Source: Flammeovirgaceae bacterium UBA976 (GTDB taxonomy: Bacteria > Bacteroidota > Bacteroidia > Cytophagales > Cyclobacteriaceae). Taken from it: a DNA stretch of 34,641 nt. The position numbers were made by a program, and so were the translations under genes. The stretch lies in NCBI GenBank assembly GCA_002292365.1, contig DBBU01000065.1:1-34641 (forward strand), read 5' to 3'. Positions 27,801 through 34,641 of this stretch are shown piece by piece; the stretch's first letter is position 1; every line of letters begins with the position of its first letter. The notes under the pieces were generated by a model that was not told where the DNA came from, did no database searches, and saw nothing but the letters and a program-made list of their open reading frames with translations.

Positions 27801-28230
27801 CATGACCATGATTGGGATCATATCTCTGGCCGGAATAGTAGTTAATAATGCTATTGTATTGATTGATTTTATTGAAGTAAGCAGAAAAAGAAAACACATT
27901 GAGTTAGGCCTCGAAAATCTAGAAATAGTTCATATTGTTGAAGCCATCGCTGAAGCTGGAGCTACGCGTCTGCGTCCAGTTCTGCTCACAGCAATCACTA
28001 CAATTTTGGGTTTGATTCCTCTTGCTGTGGGTATCAATATTGATTTTATGAAATTTTTAAGTGAGTACGACGCTGATTTTTATCTAGGTGGAGACAATGT
28101 AGCCTTTTGGGGACCGATGTCTTGGACCATTATTTTCGGATTGACCTTTGCTACTTTTTTGACCTTGATCATTGTCCCTGTGATGTATTTGTTTTTTGCC
28201 CGCATCAATCGTCGTTTGGGACTCAGTTAA
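24814..28230 (+). CDS. RND-family efflux permease (AcrB-like)
   Basis: A 1138-residue inner-membrane RND transporter with the duplicated layout: TM1 near 32-50, a large periplasmic loop, TM2-TM6 (about 355-540), a second loop, and TM8-TM12 near the C-terminus. It pumps unknown substrates out with the proton gradient. The proton-relay site differs from AcrB: TM4 reads LVDNGIVVVEN (D418-N419 where AcrB has D407-D408), and TM10 reads VVNNAIVLIDF (N1011 where AcrB has K940). Both changes occur together and are seen in other RND subfamilies. An extra hydrophobic segment lies about 510-560. I take the ATG at 24814; the TTG at 24802 would overlap the adaptor stop. Confidence 0.93.
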   Translation: MEKDSQRPQNNNLESRDKQFGLTTLALKNKTTVFVLTALVIFMGISTYLGLPKESFPEIEQPIVYIGTMHPGNSPVDVENLVTRPIEKELNTISDVENITSTSVQDYSTIMVEFTTTTEIQDALTKVKDAVDRAKPELPTDLQQDPNIFEMNFSEFPVMNINLSGNFSIEELNNYAELLEEEIEKLPEISKVDIRGVNEKEVRINIDPYQMEARMVGFGDIEKAIRSENLTLSAGNMKAGEIRRSIRIVGEFDQFEDLLEVVIKSEKGNIVYLKDIAEVTFDYEEKESFARLYTQSVVMLDVVKKSGENLLTATEKINAIIADAQNNIFPEGLIIVKTNDQSARTRKMVDSLENNIISGVILVVLVLLFFLGVRNALFVGMAIPLSMFISFIILGMIGFTINMMVLFSLIMALGMLVDNGIVVVENVYRLRERGFNAFEATKIGVGEVALPVIASTATTLAAFLPLAFWPGLFGAFMKYLPITLIVTLSSSLFVALVINPVLILVFMQLDKGEKPNHKRILITFSMGAFLGVSLLLLDYTVMGNLILIFNFIYLLNAYILAPGSRKFQNKFLPWLEGKYSILLKFSLSGIWSYVFFFGTTGLLILSFLLMNIFPPNVVFFPKTDPKYINVFIEFPVGTDVTTTNSFSQKIEDKVIKLMEPYGALVESVVSSVGEGTADPNDPSAFGQKDTPNKARLTINFQEFQFRNGISTAQIMDEVRENLTGYPGVQITVDQNSDGPPTGKPISIEITGDDFDELVQISENMENFINESGIEGIEKLKANLETGKPELIVDIDRDKARRFGLSTSAIGSEIRTALFGKEISKFKQGEEDYAIQLRLMDKYRYDVDALMNKSIVFRDPTDGKMHIVPISAVAKASLSTTYGSIRRKDLSRVITLSSNVESGYNPTMVNDEIKKALQKFEMPYGYAFKFGGEQEKQAEEMSFLSNALLLAIFMIFLIIVSQFNKITTPFIIMISVILSTIGVFMGLIIFQMEFVVIMTMIGIISLAGIVVNNAIVLIDFIEVSRKRKHIELGLENLEIVHIVEAIAEAGATRLRPVLLTAITTILGLIPLAVGINIDFMKFLSEYDADFYLGGDNVAFWGPMSWTIIFGLTFATFLTLIIVPVMYLFFARINRRLGLS

Positions 28231-28265
28231 TTTAAATAGATCATCATTTATTAGTTGTAATCTGC

Positions 28266-29504
28266 ATGTCTCGAATCGTTATTCTTTGTGCCTTTGTATT
28301 GGTCTACTTTCTCATTGAATACTATGTATTTCAGGTGGTTCAATTGCTTACGGTAAAATCGACACCTTTGATTACCCGATGGGTTTGGTCAATTTATTGG
28401 CTGTGGGCCGTATTGATGATTACGGGCTTTGCTTTGTACACACAACTAGATGCAAACACGTACGCAGGTCTTCGAGTATTCATAAGTGCTTTATTTTTTA
28501 TCAACCTGATCGGTAAATTATTTACTTCCTTGGTGCTATTGGGTGACGATGTACGCCGTTTGGTGAGCTATCTTAGTCAGTTTGTAATCAGTAAAGAGGC
28601 GCCACAGATCGCCGGAAGAACAGCATTTATAGGTAAAGTTGCTTTGCTTACTGGGGTAATGCCCATGATGGGTCTTTCGTTTGGGATCTTGTCAGGTGCG
28701 CATGACTATCGAGTCAGACGAAGGGATGTTTACTCACCTCATTTGCCAAAGGCCTTCGATGGGATCAGATTGGTTCAAATCTCTGATATCCACACGGGTA
28801 GTTTTTTTAATAAGACCGCGGTTAGGGGGGGAGTAGACCTGATCAATCAAGAACGGGGAGACATGATATTGTTCACGGGAGATTTTGTAAATAATCAAAG
28901 TGACGAAGCCAAACCTTACTTAGATCTTTTTGCCAAAGTCAAAGCTCCTTTAGGGGTTCATGCGGTGATGGGCAATCATGATTATGGAGATTACCATCGT
29001 TGGGATTCGATGATTGAAAAACAGCAGAACATAAAAGATTTACATCAAATGCATAAGTACATGGGATGGAATATTATGTTGAATGAAAATAAGATCATCA
29101 CTGCAGATGGCGAATCCATCGCCTTGTTAGGACTTGAAAATTGGGGAGCAGGTCGGTTTTCAAAATATGGAGATATGTCCAAAACCTATGAGGGGACCCA
29201 AGAGATTTCATATAAGATATTGATGTCCCATGATCCGAGCCATTGGGATGCCCAAGTGCTTTCTGAGTATCCTGACATAGATTTGATGCTGGCAGGACAT
29301 ACTCATGGGATGCAATTTGGGGTGGAGATAGGAGATTTTCGTTGGAGTCCTTCTCAATATGTGTACAAGCAATGGGCGGATCTTTATCAAAAGGGGACTC
29401 AAAGTCTTTACGTCAATCGGGGCTTCGGATTTTTGGGCTATCCTGGTCGGATTGGTATTCTACCTGAGATTACGATATTGACCTTAAAAAGGAGTGCTTC
29501 ATGA
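28266..29504 (+). CDS. Membrane-anchored metallophosphoesterase
   Basis: A 412-residue protein with four N-terminal hydrophobic segments (about 3-22, 38-58, 68-92, 122-142) followed by a calcineurin-like phosphoesterase domain. Metal-binding motifs are all present: SDIH (D174, H176), GDFVNN (D206), GNHDY (N237, H238), a histidine in MSHDPSHW and GHTHG near the C-terminus. The arrangement resembles YaeI/YkoQ-type phosphodiesterases acting at the membrane, possibly on lipid phosphates; this is inference. It starts 35 bases after the RND gene and could be in the same transcript, but no function in efflux is implied. Confidence 0.88.
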   Translation: MSRIVILCAFVLVYFLIEYYVFQVVQLLTVKSTPLITRWVWSIYWLWAVLMITGFALYTQLDANTYAGLRVFISALFFINLIGKLFTSLVLLGDDVRRLVSYLSQFVISKEAPQIAGRTAFIGKVALLTGVMPMMGLSFGILSGAHDYRVRRRDVYSPHLPKAFDGIRLVQISDIHTGSFFNKTAVRGGVDLINQERGDMILFTGDFVNNQSDEAKPYLDLFAKVKAPLGVHAVMGNHDYGDYHRWDSMIEKQQNIKDLHQMHKYMGWNIMLNENKIITADGESIALLGLENWGAGRFSKYGDMSKTYEGTQEISYKILMSHDPSHWDAQVLSEYPDIDLMLAGHTHGMQFGVEIGDFRWSPSQYVYKQWADLYQKGTQSLYVNRGFGFLGYPGRIGILPEITILTLKRSAS

Positions 29505-29537
29505 TGAACACGATTCAGTAGTTGTTTTTGTAGTTGC

Positions 29538-29563
29538 TTTATATTTATATTTATATTTATATT
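29538..29563. repeat. Tandem hexamer TTTATA (four copies) in the promoter of the lol-like operon
   Basis: Four exact copies of TTTATA plus TT lie directly against the operator and 23 bases before the tetR ATG. They occupy the place where a promoter -7 region is expected, so a change in copy number could alter promoter spacing. Confidence 0.6.
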
Positions 29564-29580
29564 GACTAAACGGTCAGTCA
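29563..29580. promoter_or_regulatory. Operator-like near-palindrome of the TetR regulator
   Basis: The 18 bases TGACTAAACGGTCAGTCA differ from the perfect palindrome TGACTGACCGGTCAGTCA at two positions. This is the common operator type for TetR-family repressors. It lies five bases before the ATG of the tetR gene at 29586, so binding would block transcription of the whole operon. Confidence 0.65.
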
Positions 29581-29585
29581 AAAAA

Positions 29586-30164
29586 ATGAGTCCTAAAACA
29601 AAAAACCAATTTGAGCAAATTCGAACGGAGTCCAAAGCCAAGATTTTGGATGCAGCCCTCAAGCTTTTTGGTACTAAAGGATATCAAAATACAAGTATAT
29701 CAGAGATCATGAAATTGGCAGGGGTGTCAAAAGGCTTGATGTATCATTATTTTTCTAATAAAGAGGAATTGATCAAGCAACTACTTTTGGACGTCTTTAA
29801 AGAGACAGATGAACTTCTTTTTGTGGCCTCTAAGGCTAAATCCAGTGAATCATTTGAGAATATGTTAAGGGCATTTTTCAAATCTTTAAGAGATGATTTT
29901 GAGAAATTGACATTATGGATTAATCTAGGAATGCAATTAGATAAGTTTGATTTCGCAAGAGATTTATGCAACAGGAAGATGAATGAATCTATCGTTTTCA
30001 TTGAAAAATTATTGGTTGAACTAAAATGGTCAGATCCTGCAGGAGAAGCTAAAATATTGATGGCTCTTTTGGATGGTATTTCTATTCAATATCTTTGGTT
30101 CAAGCAGGATTATCCCTTGGATGAATTAGAAAAAGTTTTGCTCAATAAATATTGTAAAGAATGA
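29586..30164 (+). CDS. TetR-family regulator heading the LolA-like/ABC operon
   Basis: A 192-residue TetR regulator from the ATG at 29586. The in-frame TTG at 29562 would place the start upstream of the operator and is rejected. The DNA-binding domain covers about residues 12-58 (KILDAALKLFGTKGYQNTSIS, then the recognition helix region with GVSKGLMYHYFSNKEEL), which is a textbook match to the family. The rest is a helical ligand-binding domain with no recognised specificity. Its stop TGA overlaps the next ATG (ATGA), so it is coupled to the LolA-like gene and probably controls itself and the five genes after it. Confidence 0.9.
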   Translation: MSPKTKNQFEQIRTESKAKILDAALKLFGTKGYQNTSISEIMKLAGVSKGLMYHYFSNKEELIKQLLLDVFKETDELLFVASKAKSSESFENMLRAFFKSLRDDFEKLTLWINLGMQLDKFDFARDLCNRKMNESIVFIEKLLVELKWSDPAGEAKILMALLDGISIQYLWFKQDYPLDELEKVLLNKYCKE

Positions 30165-30904
30165 AAAATCTATTAGCCATTATTTTGTTTGCGGTCACAC
30201 CCCATTTGTTAACTGCTCAAACCGCTACCGAAGTCATTACAAAGGCAGATGAAAAAATGCAAGGAAAAACCAATAGAGGGACCATGACTATGAAAATAGT
30301 CAGACCCAAATGGACCCGTGAGATTACGATGAAGGTTTGGGGTAAGGGAGTAGATTACAGTTTAGTACTGATTACTCAGCCAGCTCGAGATGAGGGAACG
30401 GGCACTTTGAAACGTGATAAAGAGCTTTGGAGTTGGCAACCGAGTATAGATCGGATCATCAAGATGCCACCCTCTATGATGATGCAAAGTTGGATGGGGT
30501 CAGATTTTACCAATGATGATCTGGTCAATCAATCCTCTATGGTGGTGGATTATAGTCATGAATTCATGGGAGATACGACCATTGGCTTATATGATTGTTG
30601 GAAAATCGCGATGTATCCCAAAGAAGAAGCAGCTGTGGTATGGGGTAAGTTAGAGGCCTATATAAGTAAAAATGATTATTTTCAATTGATTCTTAAATAT
30701 TATGATGAAGATGAATTTCTCATCAACACCATGACCTTGTCAGATATTAGGGAGATGGGAGGTCGCGTCATCCCTACCAAAATGGAAATGATTCCAACGG
30801 AAAATCCAGATCAGAAAACGGTGATCATTTATCACGACTTTGAATATGATATTGACTTACAGGAAAGCTTTTTCTCGGTACAAAATTTAAAAACTATTAG
30901 GTAA
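30161..30904 (+). CDS. LolA-like periplasmic outer-membrane lipoprotein-sorting protein
   Basis: A 247-residue exported protein with a signal peptide (residues 1-19, ...LLTA-Q) and no lipidation cysteine. The body (20-247) is rich in beta-strands and carries features of the LolA-like family annotated as outer membrane lipoprotein-sorting protein: QGKTNRGTMTMKIV near 35, LITQPARDEGTGTLKRDKELWSWQPS near 70-95 in two parts, and IIKMPPSMMMQSWMGSDFTN near 100-119. LolA-type half barrels carry acylated molecules across the periplasm. Its position beside FtsX-type permeases and a LolD-like ATPase suggests it receives a lipid-like cargo from them. It overlaps both neighbours by a few bases. The cargo is unknown. 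Confidence 0.8.
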   Translation: MKNLLAIILFAVTPHLLTAQTATEVITKADEKMQGKTNRGTMTMKIVRPKWTREITMKVWGKGVDYSLVLITQPARDEGTGTLKRDKELWSWQPSIDRIIKMPPSMMMQSWMGSDFTNDDLVNQSSMVVDYSHEFMGDTTIGLYDCWKIAMYPKEEAAVVWGKLEAYISKNDYFQLILKYYDEDEFLINTMTLSDIREMGGRVIPTKMEMIPTENPDQKTVIIYHDFEYDIDLQESFFSVQNLKTIR

Positions 30905-32118
30905 TGATATTGTACATCAAATTGGCATGGAGGAATGTTTGGAGGAGTAAAAAACGGACGTGGATTACGGCTTCTTCTATTGCATTTTCTGTGTTTTTCG
31001 CGTGTCTGATGCAATCCTCCCAATTGGGTAGTTATGAAAACATGATTGACAACTCTGCTCGATTTTTTACGGGACATTTAGGAATTCATCAAGTAGATTT
31101 TTGGGAGGATCAAATCATTGATAACAGTTTTGATCAACAAGCGTTGTTTGAGTTGGACTTGACCAATCCGAGTATATTAATGGGAGTTCCACGTCTGAGT
31201 TCTTTTGCTTTGGCTTCACATGGTGACAGGACTAAAGGAGCCGCACTTTTTGGAGTATCACTTGAAGAAGAAGCTGCATTTTCTTATTTAGAAAGAAAAC
31301 TTATCGAAGGAGATTACAATACGGAGAGCGGTGTGTTGATGGCAGCAGGTTTGGCTGCCAATTTAAATCTCAATGTGGGGGATACATTGGTTCTCATGGG
31401 CCAGGGATACCATGGGGTGAACGCGGCTGGTAAATACACAGTGACTGGTATTTTGAAATTTCCCATTCCGGCTTTGAATCAGGGTGCCATTTATCTTCCC
31501 CTCGAAACGCTACAAGAATTATTATCTGCTCCAAACATGATCTCGAGCTATTCCATATTGCTAGAAGATTCACAGGATACTGAAGGAATGAAAGCGCACA
31601 TAGAAACCATTTTGAAGGGTAAAGAGCTTGGAGTGATGACTTGGCAGGAGATGCTCCCTGATTTAGTTTCCTCCATTGAATTAGATTATTATGGCGGTTG
31701 GGTTATTTTGATCATTCTCTATGTGGTCATTGGCTTTGGGATATTTGGAACTTTTTTGATGATGATCAAGGAGCGTACGTATGAATTGGGAATTCTAAAC
31801 GCGATTGGGATGACCAAACGACGCGTACAAATTATGGTAGCCATAGAAATATTTTTATTGATTTTTCTAGGCGTGCTTATGGGCGTACTCATGGCGACAC
31901 CTATTATTTTATATTTTTGGTCAAATCCCATTCTGCTTTCAGGAGATGCCGCCCTAGCGATGGAAAAATTTGGTTATGAGCCCATCATTCCATTTGCCCT
32001 GAATTTCAAAATATTCTATAATCAAGGTATAAGCATTTTTGTCATAGCCTTGTTTTTAGCTATTTACCCAATGCTGGCAATTAAACAATTGAAAATTATT
32101 AAAGCACTAAAGGAATGA
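30904..32118 (+). CDS. FtsX/LolC-E-type ABC transporter permease 1
   Basis: A 404-residue permease: a first membrane helix near residues 18-38, a periplasmic domain (about 45-250), and a C-terminal FtsX domain with three helices (about 258-282, 310-335, 370-395). The stretch KERTYELGILNAIGMTKRRV is the coupling segment that contacts the ATPase. It starts in the TAATG junction with the LolA-like gene and ends in an ATGA junction with the second permease. Two different permeases next to one ATPase recall LolC and LolE with LolD, but sequence alone does not show which it matches. Confidence 0.88.
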   Translation: MILYIKLAWRNVWRSKKRTWITASSIAFSVFFACLMQSSQLGSYENMIDNSARFFTGHLGIHQVDFWEDQIIDNSFDQQALFELDLTNPSILMGVPRLSSFALASHGDRTKGAALFGVSLEEEAAFSYLERKLIEGDYNTESGVLMAAGLAANLNLNVGDTLVLMGQGYHGVNAAGKYTVTGILKFPIPALNQGAIYLPLETLQELLSAPNMISSYSILLEDSQDTEGMKAHIETILKGKELGVMTWQEMLPDLVSSIELDYYGGWVILIILYVVIGFGIFGTFLMMIKERTYELGILNAIGMTKRRVQIMVAIEIFLLIFLGVLMGVLMATPIILYFWSNPILLSGDAALAMEKFGYEPIIPFALNFKIFYNQGISIFVIALFLAIYPMLAIKQLKIIKALKE

Positions 32119-33332
32119 TTCTATCACTGGCATGGAAAAATATTTGGCGATCTAAACGGAGAAGTTTTGTCGTGATGTCGGCAGTCGCCATCGGAGTGTG
32201 GTCTATTATTTTCATGGTTTCATTTTACAACAGCATGATAGGTGCAATTTCTCGGAATTCCTTACAGCATGACTATTCTCATATCCAAATTCATCATGAG
32301 GGCTACCTTTCTGAACCAGGTCTGGGTTTCCAAGTAAAAAAACCCTCCAGGCTGCTGGAATTCCCATCTCAAATATCTGATATCCAAGCGGTCTCAGCTC
32401 GTCTCATTGTGAACGGCATGGTGGCGAGTCCAAAAACAAATTTGGGAATTCAGGTATATGCAATTGATCCTGCTGATGAAAGGGCTGTGACCGCTCTTTC
32501 TGGCTTTTTAACAGCGGGTGACTATTTTACAAACATCAAGCGAAATCCTATTTTGTTAAGTCAAAAGTTGGCTGAAAAGCTTAAAGTCAAAGTGAGATCG
32601 AAAGTGGTCATTACCGTTCAGGATTTGGAGGCAAATATACGGGCTGGCGCCTTTCGGGTATCAGGTATTTTTCATTCTAAATCTCCTCGCATCAATAATG
32701 GCGTGATTTATGTGCGGCACCAGGACCTATCCAAATTAATTAATTTACCAGATACGGCTTTCAATGAATTTGCTTATTTGCTTAAGGATAATGAATCTCT
32801 CATAGAGACCAAACAGATGATGGAGGCGAAGACTAATAATTTGGTGAGAACCTATCGAGAGATTGCGCCAGAATTTGATATGATTGAAGAAGGTTCGGCG
32901 ATATCCAAACAGGTGATCACTGTGATCGTGATGCTTGCTTTGTTATTTGGCATTATCAATACAATGTTGATGGCTGTCCTTGAGCGTACCAAAGAAATAG
33001 GAATGCTTCGGGCGATTGGCATGTTCAAGCGTAAGATATTTTTAATGATTGTTTTGGAGACCTTCATGATTTCATTGGTTTCGGCCCCTGTTGGTTTAAT
33101 GACGGGTTTTCTTACCAATGTGTATTTTGAAAAGAATGGAGGTTTGGATTTATCTCAATATGCAGGTGCCTTGGAACAATATGGTGGGGATGCTATTTTT
33201 TATCCTGAGATCGCACAATCAACTTACTTATTGTTGATGTTGGTCGTTATGATGACCGCTTTGATAGGTGCGATTTATCCAGCGATCAAAGCCGTCAATT
33301 TAAAACCTTTAGAAGCGATTAGAAAATTATAA
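32115..33332 (+). CDS. FtsX/LolC-E-type ABC transporter permease 2
   Basis: A 405-residue paralogue of the preceding permease with the same layout: N-terminal helix near 15-38, periplasmic domain 40-260, FtsX domain with three helices (about 268-290, 315-345, 370-395) and the segment ERTKEIGMLRAIGMFKRKI. Both begin with a similar cytoplasmic stretch (AWRNVWRSKKR and AWKNIWRSKRR). The two probably form a heterodimer. The start ATG overlaps the stop of permease 1 (ATGA), and the ATPase gene begins four bases after its stop. The cargo is unknown. Confidence 0.88.
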   Translation: MILSLAWKNIWRSKRRSFVVMSAVAIGVWSIIFMVSFYNSMIGAISRNSLQHDYSHIQIHHEGYLSEPGLGFQVKKPSRLLEFPSQISDIQAVSARLIVNGMVASPKTNLGIQVYAIDPADERAVTALSGFLTAGDYFTNIKRNPILLSQKLAEKLKVKVRSKVVITVQDLEANIRAGAFRVSGIFHSKSPRINNGVIYVRHQDLSKLINLPDTAFNEFAYLLKDNESLIETKQMMEAKTNNLVRTYREIAPEFDMIEEGSAISKQVITVIVMLALLFGIINTMLMAVLERTKEIGMLRAIGMFKRKIFLMIVLETFMISLVSAPVGLMTGFLTNVYFEKNGGLDLSQYAGALEQYGGDAIFYPEIAQSTYLLLMLVVMMTALIGAIYPAIKAVNLKPLEAIRKL

Positions 33333-33336
33333 TTAG

Positions 33337-34020
33337 GTGAAAGTAATTGAATTAAAGAATCTGAGTAAAATTTATAATCCTGAGACCATTCCTGTGAGGG
33401 CTATAAATGATGTTACCCTATCAGTAAAAGAGGGTGAATTTACAGCAATTGTGGGTCCCTCAGGCTGTGGGAAAACAACATTGCTCAATATGATTGGTGG
33501 ATTAGATATCAGCTCTGAAGGATCTGTAGATATCGGAGGAGTTTCGATTAATGAAATGAGTGAATCTGAGCTTACTGCCTTTCGACTGCAGCATATTGGC
33601 TTTGTATTTCAAGCATATAATTTGATACCTGTATTGACGGCTAAGGAAAATATTGAGTTCATCATGGTATTGCAAAATATAGATGCTAAAACTATGCAAG
33701 AACGCTCTGATGACCTACTTGATCGTATGGGTATTAGGAATCAAAGAGACCGTAGGCCTTCTGAATTATCAGGTGGGCAACAGCAACGTGTGGCAGTAGC
33801 CAGGGCATTGGCTGCACGTCCTAAATTTGTACTAGCAGATGAACCTACTGCTAATTTAGATTCAGGGTCTACTGAGGCCTTATTGGATATTATGGCCAAA
33901 CTCAACAAAGAAGAAAAGATTACTTTTATTTTTTCTACCCATGATCAAAGGGTCATTGATCGAGCCAAGCGCATTATCAAGTTGGTAGATGGTGAGATCG
34001 TATCAGATGAACAGCCTTAA
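33337..34020 (+). CDS. LolD/MacB-type ABC transporter ATP-binding protein
   Basis: A 227-residue ATPase that starts at GTG, four bases after the upstream stop. Walker A is GPSGCGKTT (40-48), the Q-loop glutamine is Q92, the signature LSGGQ at 144-148, Walker B FVLADE at 164-169 with catalytic E169, and the H-loop histidine H202 in STHD. Its size and sequence (VFQAYNLIPVLTAKEN) place it in the LolD/MacB/FtsE group that powers FtsX-type permeases. It would drive the two permeases upstream. No ATPase exists for the other FtsX permease of this window (3213-4559), but there is no evidence that this protein serves it. Confidence 0.95.
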   Translation: MKVIELKNLSKIYNPETIPVRAINDVTLSVKEGEFTAIVGPSGCGKTTLLNMIGGLDISSEGSVDIGGVSINEMSESELTAFRLQHIGFVFQAYNLIPVLTAKENIEFIMVLQNIDAKTMQERSDDLLDRMGIRNQRDRRPSELSGGQQQRVAVARALAARPKFVLADEPTANLDSGSTEALLDIMAKLNKEEKITFIFSTHDQRVIDRAKRIIKLVDGEIVSDEQP

Positions 34021-34641
34021 ACCTTTTTGCTGTGCCTTTCTAGTAGTGTATTCGACTCTCGTAATTGCCCAAGATTCAAATAAAAAGTGGCGTTTAGACG
34101 GGTACATTAAGGAAATGATTTCTTTGACTGCATTGCAGGATGTGGATTCTCTCTTGTTAGATAATTTGATTCACAACCGGCTTAATTTTTTTTGGTACCC
34201 CACCGAAAAGCTCACTTTAAATACGGAAGTTCGGACACGAATGTTCCATGGCGACGCTGTGAAAACAATTCCATCTTACGGTAATTTCATTGATGTGAAC
34301 AATGATTTTTTTGACTTTTCCTATACCGAAGACTTAGATCAGATGGTTTTTCATACCATGATCGATCGATTGTATATGCAATGGAACGATGCTTCATGGC
34401 AATTGAAAGTAGGGCGTCAAAGGATTAATTGGGGTGTTAATCTTGCCTGGAACCCTAATGATATTTTCAATGCTTATTCGCTTTATGATTTTGACTACGA
34501 AGAGCGCCCTGGTACGGATGCCCTTCGTTTTCAGAAATTCATTGGCTATGCAGGAGGCTATGAGATTGCTATTAAGATTGCGGATAACTGGGATGAATTT
34601 ACGGCAGCAGCCATGTATAAGTGGAATGTGAAAGGCTATGA
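34007..34641 (+). CDS. Outer-membrane beta-barrel protein, 5' part (runs off the window)
   Basis: An open frame of 211 complete codons that continues past the window end. It starts at the ATG at 34007, which overlaps the ATPase gene by 14 bases in another frame. It has a signal peptide (about residues 1-21, ...TLVIA-Q) and then alternating polar/hydrophobic strands with many aromatic residues. Conspicuous stretches are WQLKVGRQRINWGVNLAWNP near 132-151 and DIFNAYSLYDFDYEERPG near 153-170; the GRQ-x-x-x-WG and NP-x-D pattern recalls porin-like proteins of the DUF1302 type, but I do not assign a family. It would be the outer-membrane partner of the LolA-like/ABC system. Confidence 0.7.
   Translation, partial: MNSLKPFCCAFLVVYSTLVIAQDSNKKWRLDGYIKEMISLTALQDVDSLLLDNLIHNRLNFFWYPTEKLTLNTEVRTRMFHGDAVKTIPSYGNFIDVNNDFFDFSYTEDLDQMVFHTMIDRLYMQWNDASWQLKVGRQRINWGVNLAWNPNDIFNAYSLYDFDYEERPGTDALRFQKFIGYAGGYEIAIKIADNWDEFTAAAMYKWNVKGY

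Noticed and set aside
29562..29585. TTG start for the second tetR gene
   Set aside because: It would make the operator part of the coding region; the ATG at 29586 gives a standard TetR N-terminus.

Overview
The window looks like chromosomal DNA of a member of the Bacteroidota, probably a Cytophagales-like marine or environmental lineage (lineage is inference). The signs are an A+T-rich base composition, several copies of the Bacteroidota-type -7 promoter motif TAnnTTTG in front of genes, weak Shine-Dalgarno use, a single-chain PurL with its glutaminase fused on, and envelope machineries of the type common in this phylum (M61 peptidase, TolC/adaptor/RND operon, LolA-like plus FtsX-type ABC operon). 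No insertion sequence, prophage, CRISPR array or rRNA is visible; one tRNA (Gln, UUG) is present.

Left part (1-7755): a 2,4-dienoyl-CoA-reductase-type SDR on the plus strand converges with a membrane methyltransferase of the isoprenylcysteine/PEMT fold on the minus strand. Next, on the minus strand, comes an adaptor - FtsX/MacB-like permease - TolC operon that has no ATPase gene of its own, preceded by a secreted M61 aminopeptidase.

Central housekeeping part (7861-21534): typA and metG are divergent, each with an exact -7 motif close to its start. A gene-poor stretch of 1.1 kb (11844-12943) follows, holding decayed coding fragments, a possible membrane microprotein and a locally G+C-richer segment with hairpin potential. 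Then a minus-strand run reads, in direction of transcription, alpha/beta hydrolase, purL, tRNA-Gln, prs, rplY (L25/Ctc), terminator, pth, BaiN/HI0933-type flavoprotein, MTH1187-type thiamine-binding protein. This joins PRPP supply, purine synthesis and translation factors.

Right part (21648-34641), plus strand: a TetR - TolC - adaptor - RND tripartite efflux operon, a membrane-anchored metallophosphoesterase, and then a second TetR-controlled operon: tetR (with a near-palindromic operator 5 bases before its ATG), a LolA-like periplasmic protein, two FtsX-type permeases, a LolD-like ATPase and the start of an outer-membrane beta-barrel protein that runs off the window. The genes of this last operon overlap or nearly touch at every junction. 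It is the most interesting candidate here: a dedicated, inducible Lol-like transenvelope system with its own outer-membrane partner. Functions are assigned by reading motifs; no database search was possible.
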